Part shown: positions 1 to 6,517 of the stretch, in pieces
Layout: each line of letters begins with the position of its first letter
Numbering within the stretch: position 1 is the stretch's first letter
Origin: JBOHPP01 sp050731755
Lineage (GTDB): Bacteria; Methylomirabilota; Methylomirabilia; Rokubacteriales; CSP1-6
Reading direction: 5' to 3'
Assembly: GCA_050731755.1 (NCBI GenBank)
Contig: JBOHPP010000247.1
Span: forward strand, 1-6,517
Length of the DNA: 6,517 nucleotides
The notes under the pieces: model-generated
What the model saw: only the letters and a program-made list of their open reading frames with translations
What the model was told of the DNA's origin: nothing
The model's database searches: none
Translations under genes and position numbers: made by a program

Positions 1-475
1 CGAGATTGTGGACCTGCATGAGGTCCAGGCGCTCGGCGCCCAGGCGCCGGAGCGAACGCTCCATCTGCTCGACGCCCGCCTCCCGTCCGCTCGTCCACAC
101 CTTGGTGGCCACGAAGAGCGAGGCGCGGACCCCGATGTCGGTGGCCAGGTCGCCCACGACCGTCTCGGCCGTCCCGTACATGGGCGACGAGTCGACAACA
201 CGTCCTCCCAGCTCGACGAAGCGGCGCAGCACCTCCCGGAGCGGCTGACGCTCGGCGGTGGAGGCGCCCACGTCGAACGTGCGCCAGGTGCCGAGGCCGA
301 CGGCCGGGATCTTCTCGCCGCTCGATGGAATCGGTCGAAGAATCATCGCCGCCCCCGGCGGCTCGGGAACCCGCCCGGCGGCCGCGTTCGCGGCGGCCGC
401 AGCCATCAGGACGAGCGCGGCCCGCCGTGAGAGCGGCGGGCCGTCGGGTTCGCGCGGCGTTGGTTCATAGGTCAC
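1..475 (-). CDS. Aldo/keto reductase with twin-arginine signal, 3' part cut by window edge
   Basis: Predicted NAD(P)H-dependent oxidoreductase of the aldo/keto reductase family, reducing a carbonyl substrate that cannot be identified from sequence. 158 codons are visible, about half of a usual family member. The start is GTG at 475-473, inside GTGA with the transporter stop (4-bp overlap), with GGAGG 10 nt upstream. The nearby ATG at 468 is out of frame and stops after about 20 codons. Residues 16-34 form an SRR motif followed by an Ala/Leu-rich stretch, resembling a Tat signal, so a periplasmic location is inferred. The barrel begins with IPAVGLGTWRTF (residues 56-67). The catalytic tetrad is visible: Asp95 in VVDSSPMYG, Tyr100, Lys125 in VATKV and His156 in MQVHN. 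The C-terminal cofactor-binding part is beyond the edge. Family call is firm; export is likely; substrate unknown. Confidence 0.9.
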   Translation of the reverse strand, partial: MTYEPTPREPDGPPLSRRAALVLMAAAAANAAAGRVPEPPGAAMILRPIPSSGEKIPAVGLGTWRTFDVGASTAERQPLREVLRRFVELGGRVVDSSPMYGTAETVVGDLATDIGVRASLFVATKVWTSGREAGVEQMERSLRRLGAERLDLMQVHNL

Positions 476-1767
476 CTCGACACTGCCTCCCAGCCGACCG
501 TCGGCGCCGGCACCCAGGTCTCACGCAGGCCCTCCTGTCGCCGGCCCAGGTAGAGCGCGATTGCGATCCAGACGGCGGCCAGCGGCAGGGCGACGAGCGC
601 GATGCCGGTGAGCCCCAGGCCGAGCGCGGTCAGTCCAGCAAAGGCCCAGCCGGTCACGGCGTCCCCGCCACGATAGACCAGTGTGTCGATGACGTTCTTG
701 GCCTTGTACTTCTCCTCGCGCGTCACCACGGTGAAGAGCATCTCGCGCGCGGGCCGGGCCACGCCGTACTGGGCCGCGCGCCGCGAGATCTGGAACGCGA
801 CCAGAACCGCCAACACTGGTGCCAGGCCGAGGGCCAGGAAGCCGAGGAGCGTGAGCGCCGGCAGCACGGCGAGCGTGCGCGGCAGCCCGAGGCGCGCGAC
901 CAGATGCCCGGTGACGAGGAGCTGGGCGACGATCGTCAGCGCGTTCACGGCCAGGTCGATGAGGGCGAACAGGGCGGTGCGCCGCCCGGGGTCATCCACA
1001 CTGGCCCGGATGATGTGCGCCTGCTGGAAGTACACGAAGGTCGCCAGCGTGGTGGACAGCCCGATGAAGAGACAGACGCCGAGAAGGTACCGCGAGCGGA
1101 GCACCAGCGTTATGCCGGCCAGCACACCACCGCCGACGGGCTGCTCCTGAGGGCGCGGGGCGCCCGGCACCGGCCCGGCGGGCAGCCGGACGGCCGCCCA
1201 GCGGCGGAGGCGCGCGATGCAGAGGAGCGCGCCGGCCAGGACGACCGCGGCGACGGGCAGGAGGTTGACCGGTCCGATCACGCCGGCCAGCGCCGTGGTC
1301 AGCGTCGGCCCGACCAGCGCCCCGGTGCTGCCGCCGGCGGCGATGAACCCAAAGAGTCGTCGGGCCTGCTCATCGCTCCAGAGATCGACCATGAAGCTCC
1401 AGAAGACCGAAACCACGAACAGGTTGAAGACGCTGAGCCAGACGAAGAAAGCGCCGGGCGCCCAGGCGGGCGTGAGCCCGCTCCGGAGCAGCGCGTAGAG
1501 CCCGAGGATGTCGGCGATGAAGAATCCGTAGACGACCGGCAGGAGCGTGCGGCGCGGGTAACGCGAAGCGAGCGCCCCGAAGACCGGCACCGCGGCCGCC
1601 ATGGCCACGAAGGTGGCGGTGAAGAGCCACGGCAGGCGCTCGACGCCGCCGGCGACGCCCATCTCGTCGCGGATGGGCCGGAGGATGTAGTAGCTGCAGA
1701 GCAGGCAGAAGAAGTAGGCGAAGGACCACAGCGCCGCCCCGATCTCGCCCTCGCGGATACGAACCAC
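472..1767 (-). CDS. MFS-superfamily membrane protein, ATP:ADP antiporter (TLC/Npt)-like branch
   Basis: A 431-residue inner-membrane protein with about 10-12 hydrophobic segments (roughly 12-30, 48-68, 74-95, 105-127, 138-162, 166-186, 228-246, 264-286, 298-325, 373-407). A Pro-rich loop at 190-213 separates the two halves. The motif YYILRPIRDEMG (26-37), RPAREMLFTVVTREEKYKAK (338-357) and DTLVYRGGDA (361-370) are hallmarks, as I recall, of a bacterial group usually annotated as MFS or NTP/NDP-exchange-like transporters. It is shorter than the roughly 500-residue nucleotide translocases of obligate intracellular bacteria, so ATP/ADP exchange should not be assumed; the true substrate is unknown. 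The start is GTG at 1767 with AAGG 7 nt upstream (1775-1778). Its TGA overlaps the reductase GTG, which suggests translational coupling. Family call is fairly firm, function weak. Confidence 0.85.
   Translation of the reverse strand: MVRIREGEIGAALWSFAYFFCLLCSYYILRPIRDEMGVAGGVERLPWLFTATFVAMAAAVPVFGALASRYPRRTLLPVVYGFFIADILGLYALLRSGLTPAWAPGAFFVWLSVFNLFVVSVFWSFMVDLWSDEQARRLFGFIAAGGSTGALVGPTLTTALAGVIGPVNLLPVAAVVLAGALLCIARLRRWAAVRLPAGPVPGAPRPQEQPVGGGVLAGITLVLRSRYLLGVCLFIGLSTTLATFVYFQQAHIIRASVDDPGRRTALFALIDLAVNALTIVAQLLVTGHLVARLGLPRTLAVLPALTLLGFLALGLAPVLAVLVAFQISRRAAQYGVARPAREMLFTVVTREEKYKAKNVIDTLVYRGGDAVTGWAFAGLTALGLGLTGIALVALPLAAVWIAIALYLGRRQEGLRETWVPAPTVGWEAVSR
486..490 (-). promoter_or_regulatory. 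Shine-Dalgarno site for the aldo/keto reductase
   Basis: The minus strand reads GGAGG, then a 10-nt spacer, then GTG at 475. The site lies inside the end of the transporter gene. It supports the GTG start, which gives the Tat-type leader, over the out-of-frame ATG at 468. Confidence 0.55.
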
Positions 1768-1831
1768 TCCCAGACCTTACCAGAACGGTCCAGGAGACGG
1801 GCGCGGCGGCCGGCCCGCGGCGCGAGGCGGC

Positions 1832-4246
1832 TCAGCCCGCGGCGAGACTCTGCTGGATCACCCGGCGGATCTGGTCCACCTCGAACGGCTTGCTGATGGT
1901 GTGGGCTGCGACCTGCTGGAGGAACTCCCGCGTCGCCGGGCTCAACTCGTCACCCGTCGCGAAGATGACTCGGCCACGGAGCTCCGGTTTCCGCCGTTCC
2001 AGCTCGCGGTACAGCCCCGGGCCGTCGAGCTTCGGCATCCGGACGTCGCTCACGATCAAGTCGAACGAGCCGGCCAGGATCTTGTCCAGCGCGACGAGGC
2101 CGTCGGGCGCCGTCTGCACTCGATGTCCGTCGGCCGCCAGCAGGTCGGCGAGCACGTCGGCAACCTCGGCTTCATCGTCCACGACCAGTATTGACCGCCC
2201 CGGACCTGCCGCGCGTTCCACGGGCTCGGAAACCCGATCCCCCACCCGCTCGGGAGTGGTCAGGGGCAGGACGATGCGGAAGACGGCGCCCTGGCCGGGC
2301 TCGCTCTCGACGTCCAACGAACCGCCGTGGCCCTCGACCATCCCGCGACAGAGCGAGAGGCCCAGGCCGGTCCCCTGCCCCGGCGGCTTCGTCGTGAAGA
2401 AGGGCTCGAAGATCCGGTCCTGAATCTCGCGCGGGATGCCGGGACCGGTGTCGGCGACGTCCAGATGAACGTGGGCGCGCCCCGGGTCGAGCCACGTCCG
2501 CAGCGTGATCCCCCGGGGCCCCGGGGCCTGCTGCAGGGCGTGGTGGGCGTTGGTGACGAGATTGACGACGACCTGGTGGAGCTGATGCTCGTCCGCCCAC
2601 AGCACGGGCAGATCGGGCGCCAGGTCGAGCGAGACCTCGACGTTGTCCGCGCGAAGCGGGTAGGCGAGGAGCTCGACGACTTCCCGGGCGATCGTGTTCA
2701 AGTCGGTGTCCTGGCGATGGGGCGGACGCTGCCGGGCCAGGGCGAGGAAGTTCCTCACGATCCGGGCGCAGCGCTCCGCCGCCCCGGCGATCTTCGCCGT
2801 CCGCTCGGCCAGCGGCCCCCGGGTGTGCGTCCGGCTCAGAATGGTGGTGTGCCCGATGAGGACGGACAGCGGATTGTTCAGCTCGTGGGCTACACCGGCG
2901 AGCAGCTGGCCCATGGCGGCCACCTTCTCGGTTTGCAGGAGCCGCGCCTGGGTCTCTTGCAGCTCGCCGAGCCGCGCCTTGAGCTGCTCGTAGAGCCGGG
3001 CGTTCTCGACGGCGATGGCCGCGTGGTCGGCCAGAATCGTCAGGAGCCGCTCGTCCATCCCCCCGAACTCCCGCGGCTGCTCGGTGGCCAGCGCGAGCAC
3101 CCCCAGCACGCGGCCGCCGGTCACCAGCGAGATGGCCAGGGCCCCGCGGACCCGGTCGACCCACCAGCCGGACGCCGCCCCCGCCCCTTTGAGCAATGCG
3201 GCGAAATCCACGCGCCGGTGGGCGGCCGCCCGCTCCAGGAACTGCTGATTGACGCGAATACGCAAGCCGGGCATGGCCGAGTTCGGCACCCCCGCCCAGC
3301 CCGTCGGGTAGAGATCCACGTCCTCGGCGAGCCAGAGGATGGCGATCTCGGCCTTGAGGAGCTCGGTGGCGGCCCCGGCCACCAGCTGCACCACCTCGCC
3401 GAGATCCTGCAGAGTCGCGATGGACCGGGCCAGGCCGTTGAGGACCATGAGGGCGTCCTTCTCGTCGGCCAGGCGCCGGTGGGCCAGTACGCTCTCCAAT
3501 GTCGACGGTAACTTGGTGAGGTAGGCTTCGCGCTTGATCATGTAGTCGGCGGCGCCGAGCTTGAAGGCTTCGACCGCCGTTTCCTCGTCCCCCTGGCCGG
3601 TCACCATCACCACCGGAACGCGGATGCGTTGATCGCGGAGGACCTTGAGCACTTCGATGCCGGTGATGTCGGGCAACCGGTGATCGAGCAGCAGGAGGTC
3701 GTAGGGGACCGACTGCAGATGCTGCAGGACGTCACGCCCGTTCCGCACCACGTCCAGGCTGAGATGCTCGCCGTACTCATGGAAGGCGCGCCGCGTGAGC
3801 TCGATATCGCTCTCGTCGTGCTCGGCGTACAGCACGCGGATCCTGCGCTGTCGCACCTCGCTCGCCGACTGAAACCACTGGAAGGCGCCTTCCAGCACCG
3901 GGACCAGCGTCTCCAGATACCCCGGACGCTTCACCACGTAGTCGGCGGCGCCGGCCTTGAGGAGCCGGACCGCGGAATCGGCATCCCCCGAGCCGGTCAC
4001 CAGGACGACCGGGACCTGGAACTCCCGCCTCTTCACCGTCTCCAGGACGTCCAGCCCGGTCCCGTCGGGGAGGTGGAAGTCCGACAGCACCAGGTCGACG
4101 TCGCCGGCGGCCAGCCGGTCGGCCGCGCCGGCCACGGTGGGGGCCTCGACCAGCCGGAGGTGCGGCGCGTGGCGCGCCAGGTACCGCCGCGTCAGCTCCC
4201 GGTCGGCCGGATCGTCCTCGACATAGAGGATCCGGAGGGATTGCAC
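1832..4246 (-). CDS. Cytoplasmic hybrid histidine kinase, REC-REC-GAF-HisKA-HATPase-REC
   Basis: An 804-residue protein with no membrane segment. REC1 (about 4-120) has phosphoacceptor Asp56 in LVLSDFHLP, acidic pair Glu10/Asp11 and Lys106. REC2 (about 136-255) has Asp188 in LLLLDHRLP and Lys238, but the second acidic-pocket residue is His143. A GAF-like region spans about 276-416 (ending ADHAAIAVENARLYEQL), followed by a short coiled coil (418-440). HisKA carries His454 in GVAHELNNPL. The ATPase domain shows N566 (N box), DTGPGIP (599-605), FEPFFTTK (613-620) and GTGLGLS (625-631). REC3 (about 685-802) has Asp734 in IVSDVRMPKLDG, Thr764 and Lys786. GTG start at 4246 lies 2 bp after the regulator stop, with GGGGG 5 nt upstream. 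It probably autophosphorylates His454 and passes phosphate to REC3, modulated by REC1/REC2 and the GAF ligand, whatever that is. No output domain is attached. Confidence 0.95.
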   Translation of the reverse strand: MQSLRILYVEDDPADRELTRRYLARHAPHLRLVEAPTVAGAADRLAAGDVDLVLSDFHLPDGTGLDVLETVKRREFQVPVVLVTGSGDADSAVRLLKAGAADYVVKRPGYLETLVPVLEGAFQWFQSASEVRQRRIRVLYAEHDESDIELTRRAFHEYGEHLSLDVVRNGRDVLQHLQSVPYDLLLLDHRLPDITGIEVLKVLRDQRIRVPVVMVTGQGDEETAVEAFKLGAADYMIKREAYLTKLPSTLESVLAHRRLADEKDALMVLNGLARSIATLQDLGEVVQLVAGAATELLKAEIAILWLAEDVDLYPTGWAGVPNSAMPGLRIRVNQQFLERAAAHRRVDFAALLKGAGAASGWWVDRVRGALAISLVTGGRVLGVLALATEQPREFGGMDERLLTILADHAAIAVENARLYEQLKARLGELQETQARLLQTEKVAAMGQLLAGVAHELNNPLSVLIGHTTILSRTHTRGPLAERTAKIAGAAERCARIVRNFLALARQRPPHRQDTDLNTIAREVVELLAYPLRADNVEVSLDLAPDLPVLWADEHQLHQVVVNLVTNAHHALQQAPGPRGITLRTWLDPGRAHVHLDVADTGPGIPREIQDRIFEPFFTTKPPGQGTGLGLSLCRGMVEGHGGSLDVESEPGQGAVFRIVLPLTTPERVGDRVSEPVERAAGPGRSILVVDDEAEVADVLADLLAADGHRVQTAPDGLVALDKILAGSFDLIVSDVRMPKLDGPGLYRELERRKPELRGRVIFATGDELSPATREFLQQVAAHTISKPFEVDQIRRVIQQSLAAG

Positions 4247-4248
4247 TG

Positions 4249-4695
4249 CTACCCCCGACGTCCGGCCGCGGGATGGGGCACGTTGGTCAGGATCCAGTAC
4301 AGGTCGATGCGCTCGACGACCTCCAGGAACTTCTCGAACTCCACCGGCTTGACGATGTAGCTGGCCGCCCCCAGCTCGTAGCTCGTGGCGATGTCGTGAT
4401 CCTCGGCGGAGGTGGTGAGCACCACCACCGGGACCTGCCGGTACACCGGATGCTCCTTGAGCGCGCGCAGCACGTCGAGGCCGTCGAGCTTGGGGAGCCG
4501 GAGGTCGAGGAGAATGAGCCCGGGGACCGGCGCGCTGGCGAAAGCGCCACGCCGGTGCACGTAGTCGAGCGCCTCGGCGCCATCGCGGGCCACGGCGATG
4601 GCGTTGGCGAGCTTGCGCCGCTTGAAGGCCCGGAGCGTCAGCTCGACGTCGGCGGGGTTGTCCTCCACCAGCAGGATCGCGATGGGGTCGTTCAT
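4249..4695 (-). CDS. Single-domain response regulator, Rcp1-like
   Basis: A 148-residue stand-alone receiver with no output domain. Visible functional residues are Glu11/Asp12 in LLVEDNPADVELT, phosphoacceptor Asp64 in LILLDLRLPKLDG, Thr94/Thr95 in VVLTTS and Lys116 in SYIVKPVEF. The inserted loop after helix 2 (about 48-58) and the C-terminal IDLYW segment (130-134) are typical of the cyanobacterial Rcp1 group, the partner of Cph1-type kinases. The start is ATG at 4695, sharing ATGA with the upstream kinase stop; a G-rich run (GGGAA at 4701-4705) may serve as a weak SD. The neighbouring kinase has the SHDLKAPLR-type HisKA that commonly pairs with Rcp1-like regulators, so it is the likely phosphodonor. 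It may act as a shuttle to the next kinase or by protein-protein contact; no DNA-binding role is possible from this chain alone. Confidence 0.93.
   Translation of the reverse strand: MNDPIAILLVEDNPADVELTLRAFKRRKLANAIAVARDGAEALDYVHRRGAFASAPVPGLILLDLRLPKLDGLDVLRALKEHPVYRQVPVVVLTTSAEDHDIATSYELGAASYIVKPVEFEKFLEVVERIDLYWILTNVPHPAAGRRG
4252..4256 (-). promoter_or_regulatory. Possible Shine-Dalgarno site for the hybrid kinase
   Basis: The minus strand has GGGGG just before the TAG of the upstream regulator, 5 nt before the GTG at 4246. A G-run is an imperfect anti-SD match and G-runs are common in DNA this rich in GC. The position nevertheless fits coupled initiation at a 2-bp intercistronic gap. 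Confidence 0.35.
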
Positions 4696-6517
4696 TCCCG
4701 TTCCCGTGCGCTCCCGGGGAGCGTCAGGTAGAAGGTGCTGCCCTTGCCGGGCTCGGACACCGCCCAGGCCCGACCGCCGTGCCGCTCGGCGACCTTGCGA
4801 ACGATGGCCAGCCCGACGCCCGTCCCCGGGTAGTCTTCCTGCCGGTGCAAGCGCTCGAAGATCCCGAAGACCCGCTGGTGGTACTTCATGTCGAAGCCGA
4901 TGCCGGTGTCGGCCACCCAGAGGACGATGCCGTCCTGCCCGTCTTGCCGCGAGCCGATCGTGATGGTGCCTCCGCTGTCGCGGCTGAACTTGACGGCGTT
5001 GCCGATGAGGTTGGCCAGCGCTTCACGCAGGCCTTCCCGCTCGGCCTCGGCCGTCTCCACCGCCAGCTCGAGCCGGACGGTGAGGCTGCGGGTCCGGATC
5101 TCGTCGGCCACCTCGTCGCAGAGGCTGTCCACCAGGGGCCGCAGCGCAGTGCGCTCGCGCGTGATCTCGCGGCGCTCCAGACGCGAGTACCGCAGCAGGT
5201 CGTCGATGAGTTGCCCCATGCGCAGGGCGCCGCTCTGGATCATGGCCAGGTAGCGAGTGCCCGTCTCGTCAAGCCGCTCGGCGTAGTCCTCCTGCAGCGC
5301 CCGGGCGAAGCCTTCCATGCCGCGCAGGGGCGCCTTCAGGTCGTGCGACACCGTGTAGGTGAAGGCCTCCAGCTCTTTGTTCACCGTCTCCACCTGCTGG
5401 GTCCGTTCGGCCACCCGCCGCTCCAGCGCTTCGTTGAGCGCGATCACCTCCCGGGTCTTCTCCTTCAGCTCGTGCTCGGCCCGTTTGCGCTCGGTGAGGT
5501 CCCGAATGAAGCCGCTGAAGGACACCGTCTCACCGGAGCCCACGACACAGATCGCCAGCTCCACCGGAAACTCCTGGCCGTCGCGACGGACCGCCGTGAC
5601 CTCGATCAGACGGTTCAGCACCGGGCCCTCGCCGGTGGCCAGAAAGCGCCGGAGCCCGCGCTCGTGAGCCTCGCGATGTTCGGCGGGAATGATGGTGGCG
5701 GCCAGGCTCCGCCCGATCGCGTCCGCCGGCGACCATCCGAACATCCGGGCCGCCTGGGCGTTCCAGCCGGTGATCACGCCTCGCCCGTCCATCGTGATCA
5801 CCGCGTCCAGCGCGGTTTCGAGGATGAGCCGGGTGCGTTCGTCGCTCTGGCCGAGCGCGTGCGCGGCCGCTTCGGCTTCGGCCACCCGGGTGGCCAGCTG
5901 TTCGGCCATAGCGTTGAACGATTTGGCCAGGGCCGCGACCTCGTCCCGGGTTTCCGGGACCACCCGCGCCGAAAAATCGCCGGCTCCCACTCGCTCGGCC
6001 GCCCCGGCCAACCGTACCAACGGGCCGGTGAGGGTGCGGGCCAGGCCCCCGGCCAGGATGATCGCGACAGCTGTGAAGCCCAGGGTGAGCCAGAGCAGCC
6101 GCCGACCGAGGTGTCCGGCTGCGGCATGGGCCACGCTCACCGGCTGGGCGGCGACGACCCCCCATCCTAGCCGCGCGATCGGCACATGGGCGGCTAGAAG
6201 ACGCTCGTCACCTGCGGAGGGCCGGAACTCGATCGTGCCCCGCTCTCCGGCCAGCGCCGCCCGCACCGGCGGTTGCCCCTTCAGTTCCGTCCGAGGGTCG
6301 ATGTCCGCGCCTGCGGAGTGCGCGATCAGGCGCCCCTGGCGATCGACGAGGTAGACGAGGCTGCCTTGCTCCACGCCGATCGCCGACACGAACTGGCCCA
6401 GGACCTTCAGCGAGAGAGCGCCGACCAGGACGCCGCTGACGTCACCAGCGTCGGTCAGCACCGGCACGGCGATCGACACCACGGGCTGCCGGGTGGCGGT
6501 CGACACGTAGACGCCGG
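4692..6517 (-). CDS. Membrane sensor histidine kinase, Cache-TM-HAMP-PAS-HisKA-HATPase, 5' end cut by window edge
   Basis: The frame is open to the right edge, so the GTG at 6506 is an internal codon and the true start lies outside. Numbering from that codon, residues 1-125 look like the C-terminal half of a periplasmic double-Cache domain (VVSIAVPVLTDAGDVSGVL, then VYLVDRQGRLIAH). A membrane helix (about 136-157) and HAMP (about 158-212, with DEVAALAKSFNAM) follow. A PAS domain covers about 225-340 (GWNAQAARMFGWSP, then FIRDLTERKRAE), and a coiled coil about 344-384. HisKA has His388 in TVSHDLKAPLRGM. The ATPase domain has Asn503 in NLIGNAVKFS, DTGIGFD (533-539), FERLHR (550-555) and GTGVGLAI (561-568). 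The missing part should hold the first membrane helix and the rest of Cache. It probably senses a small extracellular ligand and phosphorylates the overlapping Rcp1-like regulator. Ligand unknown; the PAS has no obvious cofactor signature. Confidence 0.95.
   Translation of the reverse strand, partial: GVYVSTATRQPVVSIAVPVLTDAGDVSGVLVGALSLKVLGQFVSAIGVEQGSLVYLVDRQGRLIAHSAGADIDPRTELKGQPPVRAALAGERGTIEFRPSAGDERLLAAHVPIARLGWGVVAAQPVSVAHAAAGHLGRRLLWLTLGFTAVAIILAGGLARTLTGPLVRLAGAAERVGAGDFSARVVPETRDEVAALAKSFNAMAEQLATRVAEAEAAAHALGQSDERTRLILETALDAVITMDGRGVITGWNAQAARMFGWSPADAIGRSLAATIIPAEHREAHERGLRRFLATGEGPVLNRLIEVTAVRRDGQEFPVELAICVVGSGETVSFSGFIRDLTERKRAEHELKEKTREVIALNEALERRVAERTQQVETVNKELEAFTYTVSHDLKAPLRGMEGFARALQEDYAERLDETGTRYLAMIQSGALRMGQLIDDLLRYSRLERREITRERTALRPLVDSLCDEVADEIRTRSLTVRLELAVETAEAEREGLREALANLIGNAVKFSRDSGGTITIGSRQDGQDGIVLWVADTGIGFDMKYHQRVFGIFERLHRQEDYPGTGVGLAIVRKVAERHGGRAWAVSEPGKGSTFYLTLPGSARERE

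Noticed and set aside
472..1767. True ATP/ADP translocase of an intracellular parasite
   Set aside because: The protein is shorter than those translocases, and the high-GC, signalling-rich context does not suggest an obligate intracellular lifestyle. Only family-level resemblance is claimed.
1802..1819. Possible intrinsic terminator after the hybrid kinase
   Set aside because: The stem is only about 5 bp around a palindromic middle, and no T-run follows on the minus strand. Such repeats arise easily in GC-only sequence.
325..1896. Long plus-strand open frame opposite the transporter
   Set aside because: Its translation is rich in Arg, Gly, Glu and Pro with no recognisable domain. It lies antisense to a clear membrane-protein gene. 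Long antisense frames are expected in DNA this GC-rich.
2327..3511. Plus-strand open frame opposite the hybrid kinase
   Set aside because: The minus-strand frame carries intact H, N, G1 and G2 kinase boxes, so this is a shadow frame.
4249..4695. Phytochrome (light-sensing) system suggested by the Rcp1-like regulator
   Set aside because: The neighbouring kinase has Cache, HAMP and PAS parts and no phytochrome chromophore domain. Rcp1-like regulators pair with many non-light kinases.
4779..6170. Long plus-strand open frame opposite the sensor kinase
   Set aside because: It is a low-complexity antisense shadow of conserved PAS, HisKA and HATPase coding sequence, with no motif of its own.
4692..6506. 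Complete kinase starting at the GTG at 6506
   Set aside because: The frame continues upstream to the window edge (reading GVY before the GTG), and the Cache domain is already under way. The first membrane helix is absent, so the gene is 5'-truncated by the window.

Overview
The window is a very GC-rich stretch of bacterial DNA in which everything supportable lies on the minus strand. Five genes run head to tail from the right edge to the left edge, almost without intergenic space. GC-rich third positions, frequent GTG starts, and dense two-component signalling suggest a soil or sediment bacterium of a high-GC, non-actinobacterial lineage, such as Rokubacteria, Myxococcota or another proteobacteria-related group. 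No marker gene fixes the taxon, so this is only a guess.

Layout in transcription order (right to left): (1) a membrane sensor histidine kinase, cut at its N-terminus by the window edge, with Cache, transmembrane, HAMP, PAS, HisKA and HATPase parts (4692-6517); (2) a single-domain Rcp1-like response regulator that overlaps it by 4 bp (4249-4695); (3) a cytoplasmic hybrid kinase, REC-REC-GAF-HisKA-HATPase-REC, starting 2 bp after the regulator (1832-4246); (4) after a 64-bp gap, a multi-pass membrane protein of the ATP:ADP-antiporter-like branch of the MFS (472-1767); (5) an aldo/keto reductase with a twin-arginine export signal, overlapping the transporter stop by 4 bp and running off the left edge (1-475).

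The first three genes look like a compact phosphorelay: periplasmic sensing by the Cache kinase, a stand-alone receiver as possible shuttle, and a second kinase that could be modulated by its own N-terminal receivers. Together they contain two kinase cores and four receiver domains but no DNA-binding, cyclic-di-GMP or Hpt output domain, so the output must lie elsewhere. The transporter/reductase pair is coupled to itself and may only be a co-oriented neighbour of the signalling genes. I see no RNA gene, mobile element, CRISPR array or convincing terminator. The architecture is made of known families. The less ordinary points are the output-less relay, the His substitution in the second receiver's acidic pocket, and the exported reductase coupled to an antiporter-like membrane protein.
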